From Phycisphaerae bacterium (GTDB lineage: Bacteria > Planctomycetota > Phycisphaerae > Tepidisphaerales > Tepidisphaeraceae): DNA of 64,000 bases. A program made the translations under genes and the position numbers. Positions 9,506-18,906 of this stretch are shown piece by piece; the stretch's first letter is position 1, and every line of letters starts with the position of its first letter. Below the pieces are notes generated by a model. That model saw only the letters and a program-made list of their open reading frames with translations. It was not told the origin of the DNA and made no database searches. The DNA is taken from the NCBI GenBank assembly GCA_026004655.1, contig BPJO01000013.1:40383-104382 (forward strand), read 5' to 3'.

Positions 9506-10689
9506 GGGCGATCGGTCTTGCCCAATCCGGAGGGGTCATCCTGTTTGGTCTGGTTGCTCTGGCGATTGTCTTACGCGGAACGACCATACATTATTCAGGT
9601 GCACTGCAGTTTCCCTCAGGCGAAGATCAATCGATCGCGCGTCATCTGTCAGAAGGACGAGGGTTCAGCCTGGGTGAATACGGATATTTTGGTCCGACCA
9701 GCCTTCGTCCCCCGGTGTATCCGATGCTCCAAGCCGGTACCCGGATCCTTTTGGGGAAGGAAAGTGCCTTTACTTCTCACCTGATGCTTGTTGTCAATGC
9801 CTTGGTAGGAGGACTGAGTGTGCTGGCGGGCTTTCTGCTGGCCAAACAGATTTTTCGCTCCGACTCAGCCGGTTTGTGGTTGGGTTTTTTCCTGGCAATC
9901 CTTCCGACCCAGCTTTATGCCTCTGCCTTTCAGCAGGGGTTATCATTGGCAGTACTTTTGCTGGTATTGACGGTCTGGATGATCCAGAAACCGGATATCC
10001 GCTTGGCCGTTCCTGCGGGAATCTTAGCGGGTTTGACGGTCTTAACCGAATCGATCCTGGTGTTGCCTTTGATCCTTGTGATTCTCTGGACCGGCCATCG
10101 GCGGATGACGCATACCCTCCTGATCCTGTTAGCCGGGGTATGTGTGGTCTTTCCGTGGATCTATCGTAATACGGTCGTACACCGGCACTGGACCGGTATC
10201 ACCAATCAGCTGTGGTTGGATGTCTTCATCGGCAACGGTCCGAACGCGACCGGATCGCCTCATCTCTACGGGAACCTTTCTCCGCTGGCCCATCTTTCGC
10301 CGGATCAAACGGATCGGCTCAAATCCGTTCCCGAACCGCTTCGAATGGAGCATTTTCGCAACTGGGCTTTGGAATGGATCCGAAGTCATCCGTTGGACTA
10401 TTTGCGACTTTGTGGACAACGACTTTTGAAAACGATCTGGCTGGATTGGGATCACCCTGTGGGTTTACAGCCTTTAAATCTTGTTTCTCGAAGCCTTTGC
10501 CTGCTGGGGTGGGTAGGCGCATTGATCCTGATGATCAAATATCATCGCTGGGAATCGGTTTCCATGGGTCTGAGTTTGGGTCTGATTCTGGCGACCGTTT
10601 TTACCCTCTCCGAAGCCAGGAACAGTGTTTTCATGGATGTTTCACAACTGCTGGGCATCATGGGGGCAGTCTACCGGAGATCGTGTTGA
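9502..10689 (+). CDS. GT39/ArnT-like membrane glycosyltransferase
   Basis: Polytopic; RPPVYPMLQAGTRILLG and HLSEGRGFSLGEYGYFGPTSLRPPVYP resemble dolichyl-phosphate-mannose mannosyltransferase-type proteins; ATGA overlap. Confidence 0.65.
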   Translation: MRAIGLAQSGGVILFGLVALAIVLRGTTIHYSGALQFPSGEDQSIARHLSEGRGFSLGEYGYFGPTSLRPPVYPMLQAGTRILLGKESAFTSHLMLVVNALVGGLSVLAGFLLAKQIFRSDSAGLWLGFFLAILPTQLYASAFQQGLSLAVLLLVLTVWMIQKPDIRLAVPAGILAGLTVLTESILVLPLILVILWTGHRRMTHTLLILLAGVCVVFPWIYRNTVVHRHWTGITNQLWLDVFIGNGPNATGSPHLYGNLSPLAHLSPDQTDRLKSVPEPLRMEHFRNWALEWIRSHPLDYLRLCGQRLLKTIWLDWDHPVGLQPLNLVSRSLCLLGWVGALILMIKYHRWESVSMGLSLGLILATVFTLSEARNSVFMDVSQLLGIMGAVYRRSC

Positions 10690-11912
10690 TGCGGATGCTG
10701 GTTGTATCACATATTCCCGCTTTTGCCGGTCAATCTCCCGGGGTGATCCGGTGGGACGAAGCCTGGCTGGCCGATTTGAATGCCCAGGCCCGAGCCATGA
10801 ATCATCTGGGGTATGAATTGGTCATCATGGCCCCACTTCAACCGTCGTTGAGTACGAAATATCTTTCCAAACGATCCGTGGCAGAAGTGAAATTATCCGA
10901 TGCTCCGTTTGTTTTTGTTCCTCTTCCAGCTTATCAGACCGCAACGCAGTTTTTGACCGTCCGATCCCTGATCCGCGAACAATTCACTGCCCGGATCGGA
11001 GAGGTCGATGTCGTGCAAATCGGACCGGGAGGACATCCCGTTTCGTTAGGACAGACGATTTGGCCGATTCTGCGTAAAACACGTGTTAGGAAAGTGGTTC
11101 AGTTTCATTCTGATCCTATTCCGGCCTGGGAAAAATATGCCGCCTCCGGACGCAACCCCGCTAAACGACTGGCCAAGCAACTTGCGGTACGAAAGCTCGA
11201 AGCTTTTTGTCGACAAGCCGTCCTTCGATCAGACTTGGTGATCGCCCACCATCCGTCGGTACGGTCTCGGTTTGAATCCGTCTGGTCTGATCATTGTCAT
11301 ACGATTTTTACAACCGGTCTCAGCGAATCGATCATCGGTGTTCAGCGTCGTCCGGACCCGATGCGTCCGATGATCGTTTTTGCCGAGGGTTCTCCGTATC
11401 CGACCCGAGGACTCGACCACCTGATCCGGGCAGTCGCCAAAGCCAGACGATTGACCGCCAGGATCGAATTATATCTGACCGGGGATCTGCAAAACGCGCC
11501 GGACCTGATCGAGCTGATTCGGCAGGAGAAGATCGAATCGCACGTGCGGTTGCTCGGCCCGATCCCGAAACACCTGTACCCAACATTCCTTGATCAGGCC
11601 GACCTGTTGGTCGCTACCCCCCTGATTTCTTTTTTTGATCCGACTTTTAACTTGGCACAGGCCCGTGGATTGCCGATGGTTACATACCGAACCGGATTAC
11701 CTGAAGAACAACGTTTGGGTCACGGAAACGGGTTGGTGGTTCCGAAAGGCGATGTGGCGATGCTGGCACGGGTCTTGATTGACTTGTCGAGAGATCGTGA
11801 AAAACTGGCTCATATGTCTGAAAAAGCCATCGAGCAATCGCGTGCATGGTCTTTGGAACAGGCACACCACACCAAGGCTAGGCTTATTCATCAGTTCTTT
11901 TGCGGATCATGA
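10689..11912 (+). CDS. GT4-like glycosyltransferase
   Basis: MRMLVVSHIPAFAGQSPGVIRWDE start at ATG 10689 (TGATG overlap with upstream stop); GT-B C-terminal half FNLAQARGLPMVTYRTG. Confidence 0.8.
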   Translation: MRMLVVSHIPAFAGQSPGVIRWDEAWLADLNAQARAMNHLGYELVIMAPLQPSLSTKYLSKRSVAEVKLSDAPFVFVPLPAYQTATQFLTVRSLIREQFTARIGEVDVVQIGPGGHPVSLGQTIWPILRKTRVRKVVQFHSDPIPAWEKYAASGRNPAKRLAKQLAVRKLEAFCRQAVLRSDLVIAHHPSVRSRFESVWSDHCHTIFTTGLSESIIGVQRRPDPMRPMIVFAEGSPYPTRGLDHLIRAVAKARRLTARIELYLTGDLQNAPDLIELIRQEKIESHVRLLGPIPKHLYPTFLDQADLLVATPLISFFDPTFNLAQARGLPMVTYRTGLPEEQRLGHGNGLVVPKGDVAMLARVLIDLSRDREKLAHMSEKAIEQSRAWSLEQAHHTKARLIHQFFCGS

Positions 11913-12865
11913 AAGTTCTCGTCGTCATCGTCAATTATCGGACACCGGATCTGACCATCGACTGTCTCAAGTCGCTGGCCGATGAAATTATACAAGTTCC
12001 TTCGGCAAAAGCAGTTGTGGCCGATAACTGTTCGCCGGATGATTCCGTGATGCTGATCGGACACGCGATCGAGTCGATGGGGTTTTCTGACTGGTGCCAA
12101 CTCCTCCCTTTACCGAAAAATGGGGGATTTGCCTATGGGAATAACCAAGCCATCCTACCCTACCTGCAGAGTTCGGACCGTCCGGAATATGTCTGGTTGC
12201 TCAATCCGGATACCCTTGTCCTTCCCGGGGCACTGACGGAGCTGGTGAGGTTCATGGAATCCCACCCCTCTGTAGGAATCGCAGGTGGTCGTGCGGTGAA
12301 CCGGGATATGACGGTCCGGCGTAGTTCATTCCGTTTTCACACACCGTTAAGTGAACTGGAAAACGCGTTACAGTTCGGTCCGGTCTCAAGGCTGCTTCAT
12401 CGGTATGTTGTCGCCCCCCACGTTATCGATCATCCCCAAAAGGTGGATTGGGTCAGCGGCGCGAGCATGATGATCCGACAACAAGTCTTTGACCGAATCG
12501 GGTTACTGGACGACGAGTATTTCATGTATTTTGAAGAAACCGACTTTTGTCTGCGTAGTGCCCGGGCCGGGTTTGAATGCTGGTACGTCCCTCAAAGCCG
12601 AATCATCCACCTGGTCGGCCAAAGTAGCGGGGTTACCGGCACCCAACGATCAGCCAAACCCCGTCCCCGATATTGGTTCGAATCTCGGTCCCGCTTTTTT
12701 AGGAAAAACTACGGTTGGGTTAGTCTGCAACTAGCGAATCTGCTTTGGTTAATCGGATACCCTATCGGACGCATCTGGTACCGATGTCGGGGGAAAAAAC
12801 GGGACGATCCCCCTCAACTGTGGTGGGATTTTCTAAGATATAATTATTGGCCATGCATCCGTTGA
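11909..12865 (+). CDS. GT2 family glycosyltransferase (rhamnosyltransferase-like)
   Basis: MKVLVVIVNYRTPDLTIDCLKSL; NNQAILPYL; LLNPDTLVLPGAL; FMYFEETDFCLR. Confidence 0.88.
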   Translation: MKVLVVIVNYRTPDLTIDCLKSLADEIIQVPSAKAVVADNCSPDDSVMLIGHAIESMGFSDWCQLLPLPKNGGFAYGNNQAILPYLQSSDRPEYVWLLNPDTLVLPGALTELVRFMESHPSVGIAGGRAVNRDMTVRRSSFRFHTPLSELENALQFGPVSRLLHRYVVAPHVIDHPQKVDWVSGASMMIRQQVFDRIGLLDDEYFMYFEETDFCLRSARAGFECWYVPQSRIIHLVGQSSGVTGTQRSAKPRPRYWFESRSRFFRKNYGWVSLQLANLLWLIGYPIGRIWYRCRGKKRDDPPQLWWDFLRYNYWPCIR

Positions 12866-13548
12866 GCGAACAACAGATTGCCGACGCAATTCATACCCCC
12901 CCGCCGACCACTCCTGTTCCGGGGACGGGTGATCGACCGCAAAGCGATCTTAAACTGGGGACTTTCAACCAGAATCCCCCGGGAATGTCTTTGTGGGCAC
13001 TATGGAAAGAGGATTTTGAAACTCACGAACGCGATCCCTTCAGCCAAGGTTTCTGGGCTATTGCCGTCCACCGATTCGGAAATTGGAGAATGAGCATCGA
13101 AAACCGGTTTTTGCGACTTCCCTTTTCGGTTCTGTATAAAGCTCTTTACAAGTTCGTCGAGTGGACCTGTGGGATCAGTCTGAACTACACGGTCCGGGTC
13201 GGACGACGTGTTCGAATCTGGCATCACGGGGGAATGATTCTTGGCGCCTTGGAGATCGGGAATGACGTACACATCCGTCAAAATACGACTTTGGGGGTAA
13301 AACGACGAGGAGACCCTCGATGGATGAAACCCATCATAGGTGACCGATGCGATATCGGGGCAGGGGCCGTCATCGTCGGACCCATTACAGTCGGGCATGA
13401 TTCGATCATCGGGGCCAATGTGGTCCTGGCCAAAGATGTTCCTCCCAACAGCATCGTTGTCGTAGGATCACCGGTGATCAAGGAGAAAAAATCCTCATCC
13501 AATCAGGGAACTGCGTCTGCAGTTCCTTCGACCCACTCATCCGAATGA
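12853..13548 (+). CDS. Serine acetyltransferase-like left-handed beta-helix protein (EPS-associated)
   Basis: Hexapeptide repeats [19 protein letters not shown]...[45 protein letters not shown]. Confidence 0.8.
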   Translation: [231 protein letters not shown]

Positions 13549-14525
13549 ATACATGCGCAGACATGAAACTCGGTATCGTCGCCATCGGTCGAAATGAGGG
13601 AGAACGACTGCGAATCTGTTTACAGTCATTGACCCGACGCCCCGGCGCGGTCATCGTGTACGTGGATTCCGGATCGACTGACAACAGTGTGTCACTGGCC
13701 CGATCCTTTCAAGCCCATGTCGTCGAGTTGGACATGAGTCGCCCGTTCACCGCAGCACGCGCGAGAAATGAAGGATTTGCGCAACTGCTGAAATTGGCAC
13801 AGGACATTGCGTTTGTTCAATTTCTGGACGGGGATTGTGAGTTACAACCCGACTGGATCGATCAGGCCATTCAAACGTTTCAGGAGCATCCCCGTGCGGG
13901 TGTAGTCTGTGGACGACGACGAGAACGTTTTCCACAAAAGAGTCTCTACAACCGGTTGTGTGACATCGAATGGAATACCCCCGTAGGTAGGGTAATGTCT
14001 TGTGGTGGCGATGCCATGATTCGTGTGCAGGCCTTTCAGGAAGTCGGCGGATACAACCCGAATGTCATTGCCGGGGAAGAACCCGAAATGTGTGTTCGTC
14101 TTCGTGCAAAGGGTTGGGAAATCTACCGTATCGATGCGGAAATGACCCTCCATGACGCCGACATGACCCGTTTCAGCCAATGGTGGAAAAGAAATTACCG
14201 TGCCGGACATGCTTACGCCCAAGGCAATGATCTACACGGTAACCCGCCAGAACGTTTCCGCGAGAAAGAAGTCCGGAGCAACACGATCTGGGGATTGCTA
14301 TGGTTTATTCCTCTTGCGTGGCCTTTGCACGCGATCCTGATGCTGAAAATCATGCATGACATGAAATCCCGCAGGGGATTACCCACCTCGGATGCATTCC
14401 TCTACGGCCTGTTCGTTACACTGGGCAAACTGCCTCAGTTTCTGGGTCAACGCAAATACCATCGCAACAGGATGTCCGGGAAACAATCCACCCTCATCGA
14501 GTACAAGACCGCCTCGACCTCATGA
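13545..14525 (+). CDS. GT2 family glycosyltransferase
   Basis: KLGIVAIGRNEGERLRICLQSL...YVDSGSTDNSV; FLDGDCEL. Confidence 0.88.
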   Translation: MNTCADMKLGIVAIGRNEGERLRICLQSLTRRPGAVIVYVDSGSTDNSVSLARSFQAHVVELDMSRPFTAARARNEGFAQLLKLAQDIAFVQFLDGDCELQPDWIDQAIQTFQEHPRAGVVCGRRRERFPQKSLYNRLCDIEWNTPVGRVMSCGGDAMIRVQAFQEVGGYNPNVIAGEEPEMCVRLRAKGWEIYRIDAEMTLHDADMTRFSQWWKRNYRAGHAYAQGNDLHGNPPERFREKEVRSNTIWGLLWFIPLAWPLHAILMLKIMHDMKSRRGLPTSDAFLYGLFVTLGKLPQFLGQRKYHRNRMSGKQSTLIEYKTASTS

Positions 14526-15685
14526 AATCCATTGCTTACATCGCAGGTCAGTTTCCCCTCCGTAGCGAAACTTTCGTCTACCGCGAGGTCCGAGAGCTTC
14601 GTCAAAAAGGGTGGAATGTCGTGTGTGTCTCTCTTCACCCGAGCACCGATCCCCCTGAACAGTCCGATGACCTGATCGATGGTCTGATCACGGTTTACAG
14701 CCCTGCTTGTCGTGCGAAGGGTTTAGCTTCGTCTGCTTGGATCGATGCGTTATTTCCGGGCGAGCCGATCGTGTCGACTGATCGACTTAAACTTCTTTAT
14801 CAAGCCCGGGCCGCTGCTGGCCTAGCTGACGCATTGGCCCGGAGAAATATCCAGCACATTCATTGCCACTTCGCCCACGCCCCCACCACGATTGGTATGT
14901 ATGTTGCGCAACACCTGAATATCCCCTTCAGCTTTACCGGGCACGCAAACGACCTGTTCCAACGACGAATTCTTTTAAAGCGCAAGTTGCAACGTGCCAA
15001 GTTTGTTAGTTGCATTTCTCACGAGCACCAGAAGCTGTATCAGCAAATCGTCCCACGGGACCCGCAGGCTTATCCGATCATCCGATGCGGGGTCGATATT
15101 CGGTCTTTCACAACGTCGTCAGAACCCGGTTCAACACGCCCCATCCGGATCCTGACCGTCTGTAGATTGGTTGAAAAAAAGGGCGTCGATACGTTGATTC
15201 GCGCTTTCGATCAGCTTTCAGATCTCGATGCACAACTCCTGATCGCAGGAGAAGGCCCCCAACGCAACGAGCTGGAACAATTGGCGGATCAGTGTGCGAA
15301 AAAGCAGGATATTCATTTTCTCGGGGCTGTATCCAACGATCAAGTCCGCCAATTGCTGCAGTCGGCCACCCTATTTGCCCTGCTTTGCAGGGTGGATCGT
15401 CATGGAGACAAAGACGGGATTCCTGTGGTGTTGATGGAAGCCATGGCGTGTGGATTGCCCGTGATCGCAGGCGACCTACCGGCCGTCCGAGAATTGGTGA
15501 TAGATCAACAGACCGGATTGGTTGTGGACGCAACCAGTCCCCTGCCTGCCGTCAACGCACTACGGTATCTTATAACCCACCCCGACTCCGCCCGATCCCT
15601 CGGCCGGTCCGCAAGAGATCATGTGATCAGGGAGTTTTCGCTCGAAACCAACATCCAACGATTAGAAAACGCTTTGAATCGATAA
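14522..15685 (+). CDS. GT4 glycosyltransferase (colanic-acid WcaL-like)
   Basis: AYIAGQFPLRSETFVYREVRELRQKGWNV; GVDIRSF; GIPVVLMEAMACGLPVIAGDLPAVREL. Confidence 0.9.
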   Translation: MKSIAYIAGQFPLRSETFVYREVRELRQKGWNVVCVSLHPSTDPPEQSDDLIDGLITVYSPACRAKGLASSAWIDALFPGEPIVSTDRLKLLYQARAAAGLADALARRNIQHIHCHFAHAPTTIGMYVAQHLNIPFSFTGHANDLFQRRILLKRKLQRAKFVSCISHEHQKLYQQIVPRDPQAYPIIRCGVDIRSFTTSSEPGSTRPIRILTVCRLVEKKGVDTLIRAFDQLSDLDAQLLIAGEGPQRNELEQLADQCAKKQDIHFLGAVSNDQVRQLLQSATLFALLCRVDRHGDKDGIPVVLMEAMACGLPVIAGDLPAVRELVIDQQTGLVVDATSPLPAVNALRYLITHPDSARSLGRSARDHVIREFSLETNIQRLENALNR

Positions 15686-15713
15686 TTCTTTCGACGCTTC
15701 GTCAGATGAATGT

Positions 15714-17207
15714 TTAAAAACCGGTCGTAGCGATCTGAACACTTTTGAGCAAGGCCATGGCTTTGTTGCGACATTCGTCGTATTCGTTAGCGGGGATGGA
15801 ATCCGCGACCACGCCCGCGCCAGCTTGGACGTCAAACGTGCCATTTCGGTATACGATCGTTCGAAGCGCGATACAGGTATCCATGTTGCCGGCCAGATCG
15901 AAGTAACCAACGGCTCCACCGTACGGCCCGCGTCGGGTCGGTTCGACTTCGTCGATAATTTGCATGGCCCGGATTTTTGGCGCACCGCTAACGGTCCCGA
16001 CGGGCAGACTCACTCGTAACGCGTCAAACGCGGTTTGATCGGGTCGTAGTATTCCGGTGACGTTGCTGGAAATATGCATGACATGACTGTAGCGTTCAAC
16101 GACCATGCACTCATCGACCACCACACTTCCGATCTGGCAGACGCGTCCGATGTCATTTCGGTGCAGGTCCACGAGCATGATGTGTTCGGCGCGTTCCTTG
16201 GGATCGGATAGCAGTTCGGCTTCCAGCGCCTGATCCTGCTCGGGGGTCTGCCCGCGCCGGCGGGTGCCTGCTAAAGGACGGGTAACGACCTTGCCGTTCT
16301 GAACGCTGCACAACACCTCCGGAGACGATCCGATCAGAATGCATCCCGGCGTTTTGAGATAAAACATGTATGGAGAAGGATTTACGACACGCAAGGCGCG
16401 ATAAACATCGAACGGATCGGCCTGACTACTGACCCGAAGGCGTAACGACGGAACGAACTGGAAAATATCTCCCGCTCGAATGTACTCGATCCCCTTTCTC
16501 ACCCCCGATTCATACTGCTCACGGGTCAGGTTCGAGGAAAAGTTCAACGTCAGCGGAATCTGAGGATCCACTTCGCCCAGACGGGAAACGGGTGGTTGTT
16601 TTAATAATTGCACCAGACGATCCACGCGACGACACGCGTCCAGATAGGCCGGCTTAGGGTCTGAACCCTCTACAAACGCATTGGCGACGACTTTGACCGT
16701 CTTATCCACATGGTCAAAAATCACCAGTTCGTGATAAAGTCCAAAAACAACCTCCGGTAATCCCCGGTCATCGACCGGAGCGTGATTCAGCTTTTCAGAC
16801 TCGTAATAACGGATCAGATCATACCCGGCATAACCGACCAACCCTCCGGTAAAACTGGGAATATTGGGCAATCTCGCGACTTTACGCGCGGGTAACAACC
16901 GGGATAGATCCGCCAGCGGGTCGTTGGTGGAAAATTGTTCACTCGGTCGTCCCCAACGAACCACCGATGCCTGACCTTGCAACGCAGTATACAGTGCAGC
17001 CGGGTTCGTCGCGATAAAACTAAACCGACCTATCTTTTCACCCCCAACCACGCTTTCGAGCAAAAAGGCATTGGCATCACGCCCGAGCACCTCAAAAGCA
17101 GTGACCGGTGTCAGATGGTCGGCAAGCAACTGTCGATACACCGGAACGACTTGCGCTTCTGAGGCCAAGGTGCGAAACGTATTCTCATCAGGGAAGTACC
17201 TGGGCAT
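15714..17207 (-). CDS. trpE: Anthranilate synthase component I
   Basis: [86 protein letters not shown]. Confidence 0.95.
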   Translation of the reverse strand: MPRYFPDENTFRTLASEAQVVPVYRQLLADHLTPVTAFEVLGRDANAFLLESVVGGEKIGRFSFIATNPAALYTALQGQASVVRWGRPSEQFSTNDPLADLSRLLPARKVARLPNIPSFTGGLVGYAGYDLIRYYESEKLNHAPVDDRGLPEVVFGLYHELVIFDHVDKTVKVVANAFVEGSDPKPAYLDACRRVDRLVQLLKQPPVSRLGEVDPQIPLTLNFSSNLTREQYESGVRKGIEYIRAGDIFQFVPSLRLRVSSQADPFDVYRALRVVNPSPYMFYLKTPGCILIGSSPEVLCSVQNGKVVTRPLAGTRRRGQTPEQDQALEAELLSDPKERAEHIMLVDLHRNDIGRVCQIGSVVVDECMVVERYSHVMHISSNVTGILRPDQTAFDALRVSLPVGTVSGAPKIRAMQIIDEVEPTRRGPYGGAVGYFDLAGNMDTCIALRTIVYRNGTFDVQAGAGVVADSIPANEYDECRNKAMALLKSVQIATTGF

Positions 17208-17273
17208 ATATGGTCAGATTCGGGGATCAGGCGACGGAATGCAAGCTCTAAAACGTGCATGATCCATCCCGGT

Positions 17274-18254
17274 TCAAAGTGCTGGAACGGGCATCGGCGC
17301 ATATCGAGTGACCAAGGGACGTAGTTCGACATAACGATTCAATAGATCCGAAATTCCCTGAAGGGTCGTTCCGTCCTGAAATCGTTTGGCAGCCTGGTCG
17401 GTTTGTCCGAGACGATCGTGCGCAACTGCGACCAGTGCGTACGCATCCCCGACACGATGTCCAAGTCCCCGGACCATCACCGGCAGATGATTCTCAAATA
17501 TCTCGATAGCTTCCTGAGCATGGCCGGTTTTGACATCCCGATAAAGCTCCACAAGGCGCAAAGCCCCAACGAACGTTTCCTCCGGAGAAGTTGAAGCATG
17601 ATAAGGGTCGATCCGTTGAAGCTCCTGTTCAGCTCCACCCCGGTCGATCAACCGACGCAACTCATGAATGGCCCGATCCGCGTCGTACAAATGATCGGAC
17701 TGAAGCATGACCATCGCCCGAGAAAGCTTGACCATGGCTCGGCTCGGACCTGCGATCTGCTGCAAATCAACCAATTCGTTGTACACATTTAGCGATTCTT
17801 CGTACCGTCCGAGTTTCGCCAATAAGCTTGCCAGTAAGATCATCGCTCGTAGACGAGATGGGTCCGAACGCATGGGTTGGCTCATGAGCCGCTGTAACTG
17901 CTCGGCTACAAACACATAACTTTTAAGCATCATCCCGTCTTCGATACGGTTTAGAAGTGCGGATTCTTGCTTTAAATCCCGAACCAACAACCATAAATAG
18001 AGCATAATCCCCACAAATCCGCCCCACAAAAGGGTTTCCAACAATAAAAGTGTGGACCATCGGACCGGTAGAAGAAAAACAAAACCCGCAGCCAACATCA
18101 GAAAAAACGCCGTCTGGGGTCGAAGCAGACGTGGTACGGAGCGGACCCGAGAAGAATCGATCAGCCGACCGGGATCGTTCAACAGAACTTGGGTTGCGTG
18201 ATAATCTTCTTGCGAGGATACAGCAGAAACTGAGGGGAGCGGAGTTTTGGTCAT
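17274..18254 (-). CDS. TPR-like membrane protein of unknown function
   Basis: Two TM segments (FFLMLAAGFVFLLP, LLLLETLLWGGFVGIMLYLWLL) followed by helical-repeat region; start at MTKTPLPS. Confidence 0.6.
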   Translation of the reverse strand: MTKTPLPSVSAVSSQEDYHATQVLLNDPGRLIDSSRVRSVPRLLRPQTAFFLMLAAGFVFLLPVRWSTLLLLETLLWGGFVGIMLYLWLLVRDLKQESALLNRIEDGMMLKSYVFVAEQLQRLMSQPMRSDPSRLRAMILLASLLAKLGRYEESLNVYNELVDLQQIAGPSRAMVKLSRAMVMLQSDHLYDADRAIHELRRLIDRGGAEQELQRIDPYHASTSPEETFVGALRLVELYRDVKTGHAQEAIEIFENHLPVMVRGLGHRVGDAYALVAVAHDRLGQTDQAAKRFQDGTTLQGISDLLNRYVELRPLVTRYAPMPVPAL

Positions 18255-18381
18255 CCTGGCAACTTTTGGAAACGAAAATCCTTTATACAAGATTTTGCAT
18301 CCAAAGACGAACCCTGCTATGATGAAAATACCAACTCGCTCCGCGTGCTGGGCACGCGACAGGTCACGTTAGGAGATTGTC

Positions 18382-18699
18382 ATGCAAATGATCGAAGCCA
18401 TCATCAAGCCTCAGAAGCTTGACGACGTCAAAAATGCCTTGGGCGAGATCGGTATTCTTGGTGCAACTGCTTCTGAAGTGAAGGGGTTTGGACGCCAAGC
18501 CGGGCATACCGAACGGTATCGTGGCGCGAAAATGGATATTGGCTTTGTTCCCAAAGTCCTCCTGCGCGTTTGTGTCAAAGATGCTGAAGTACAGATGGCC
18601 ATCGATGCAATTATCAAGGCGGCACGCACCGGTGAAGTCGGAGATGGGCAAAATCTTCGTTTCCCCCGTGAGCACAGTGGTCCGGATTCGCACCGGTGA
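18382..18699 (+). CDS. Nitrogen regulatory protein PII; C-terminal part lies in the +1 frame (to 18721)
   Basis: MQMIEAIIKPQKLDDVKNAL...KGFGRQAGHTERYRGA...AARTGEVGDG, then conserved [24 protein letters not shown] in the next frame; AGGAG before ATG. Confidence 0.92.
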   Translation: MQMIEAIIKPQKLDDVKNALGEIGILGATASEVKGFGRQAGHTERYRGAKMDIGFVPKVLLRVCVKDAEVQMAIDAIIKAARTGEVGDGQNLRFPREHSGPDSHR

Positions 18700-18805
18700 A
18701 AAAGACGAAGCCGCTCTGTAATCGCTTCGCGATACGGGTTTCCAAACGCGTTTGACCTTTCAAGGTTAAGATTTTCAATCCGAACTGTGTGATATCTTGC
18801 GTCAC

Positions 18806-18830
18806 AACAGTTCGAGAACGCTGTTATTTT
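18806..18830 (+). terminator. Putative intrinsic terminator downstream of PII gene
   Basis: AACAG TTCGAGAACG CTGTT followed by ATTTTCT. Confidence 0.45.
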
Positions 18831-18841
18831 CTATGCCCGAA

Positions 18842-18899
18842 AACTCCCCAACCCCGACGCCGTGCGTGGAATATTCACGCACATCGGAAATGGGGAGTT
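18842..18899. terminator. Long nested inverted repeat between convergent genes (bidirectional terminator candidate)
   Basis: AACTCCCCA/TGGGGAGTT (9 bp), CCGA/TCGG, GTGCGTG/CACGCAC (7 bp) nested around loop GAATATT. Confidence 0.6.
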
Positions 18900-18906
18900 A
18901 TTGCTT

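Noticed and set aside
10212-10688. N-terminal 159-codon extension of the GT ORF 10212-11912
   Set aside because: It overlaps the upstream GT39-like gene out of frame; recognisable GT sequence starts at ATG 10689, which overlaps the upstream stop as TGATG.
12892-12903. C7 tract at the start of the SAT-like gene as a phase-variation site
   Set aside because: The reading frame is intact and continues; the tract is short and no alternative frame is suggested.
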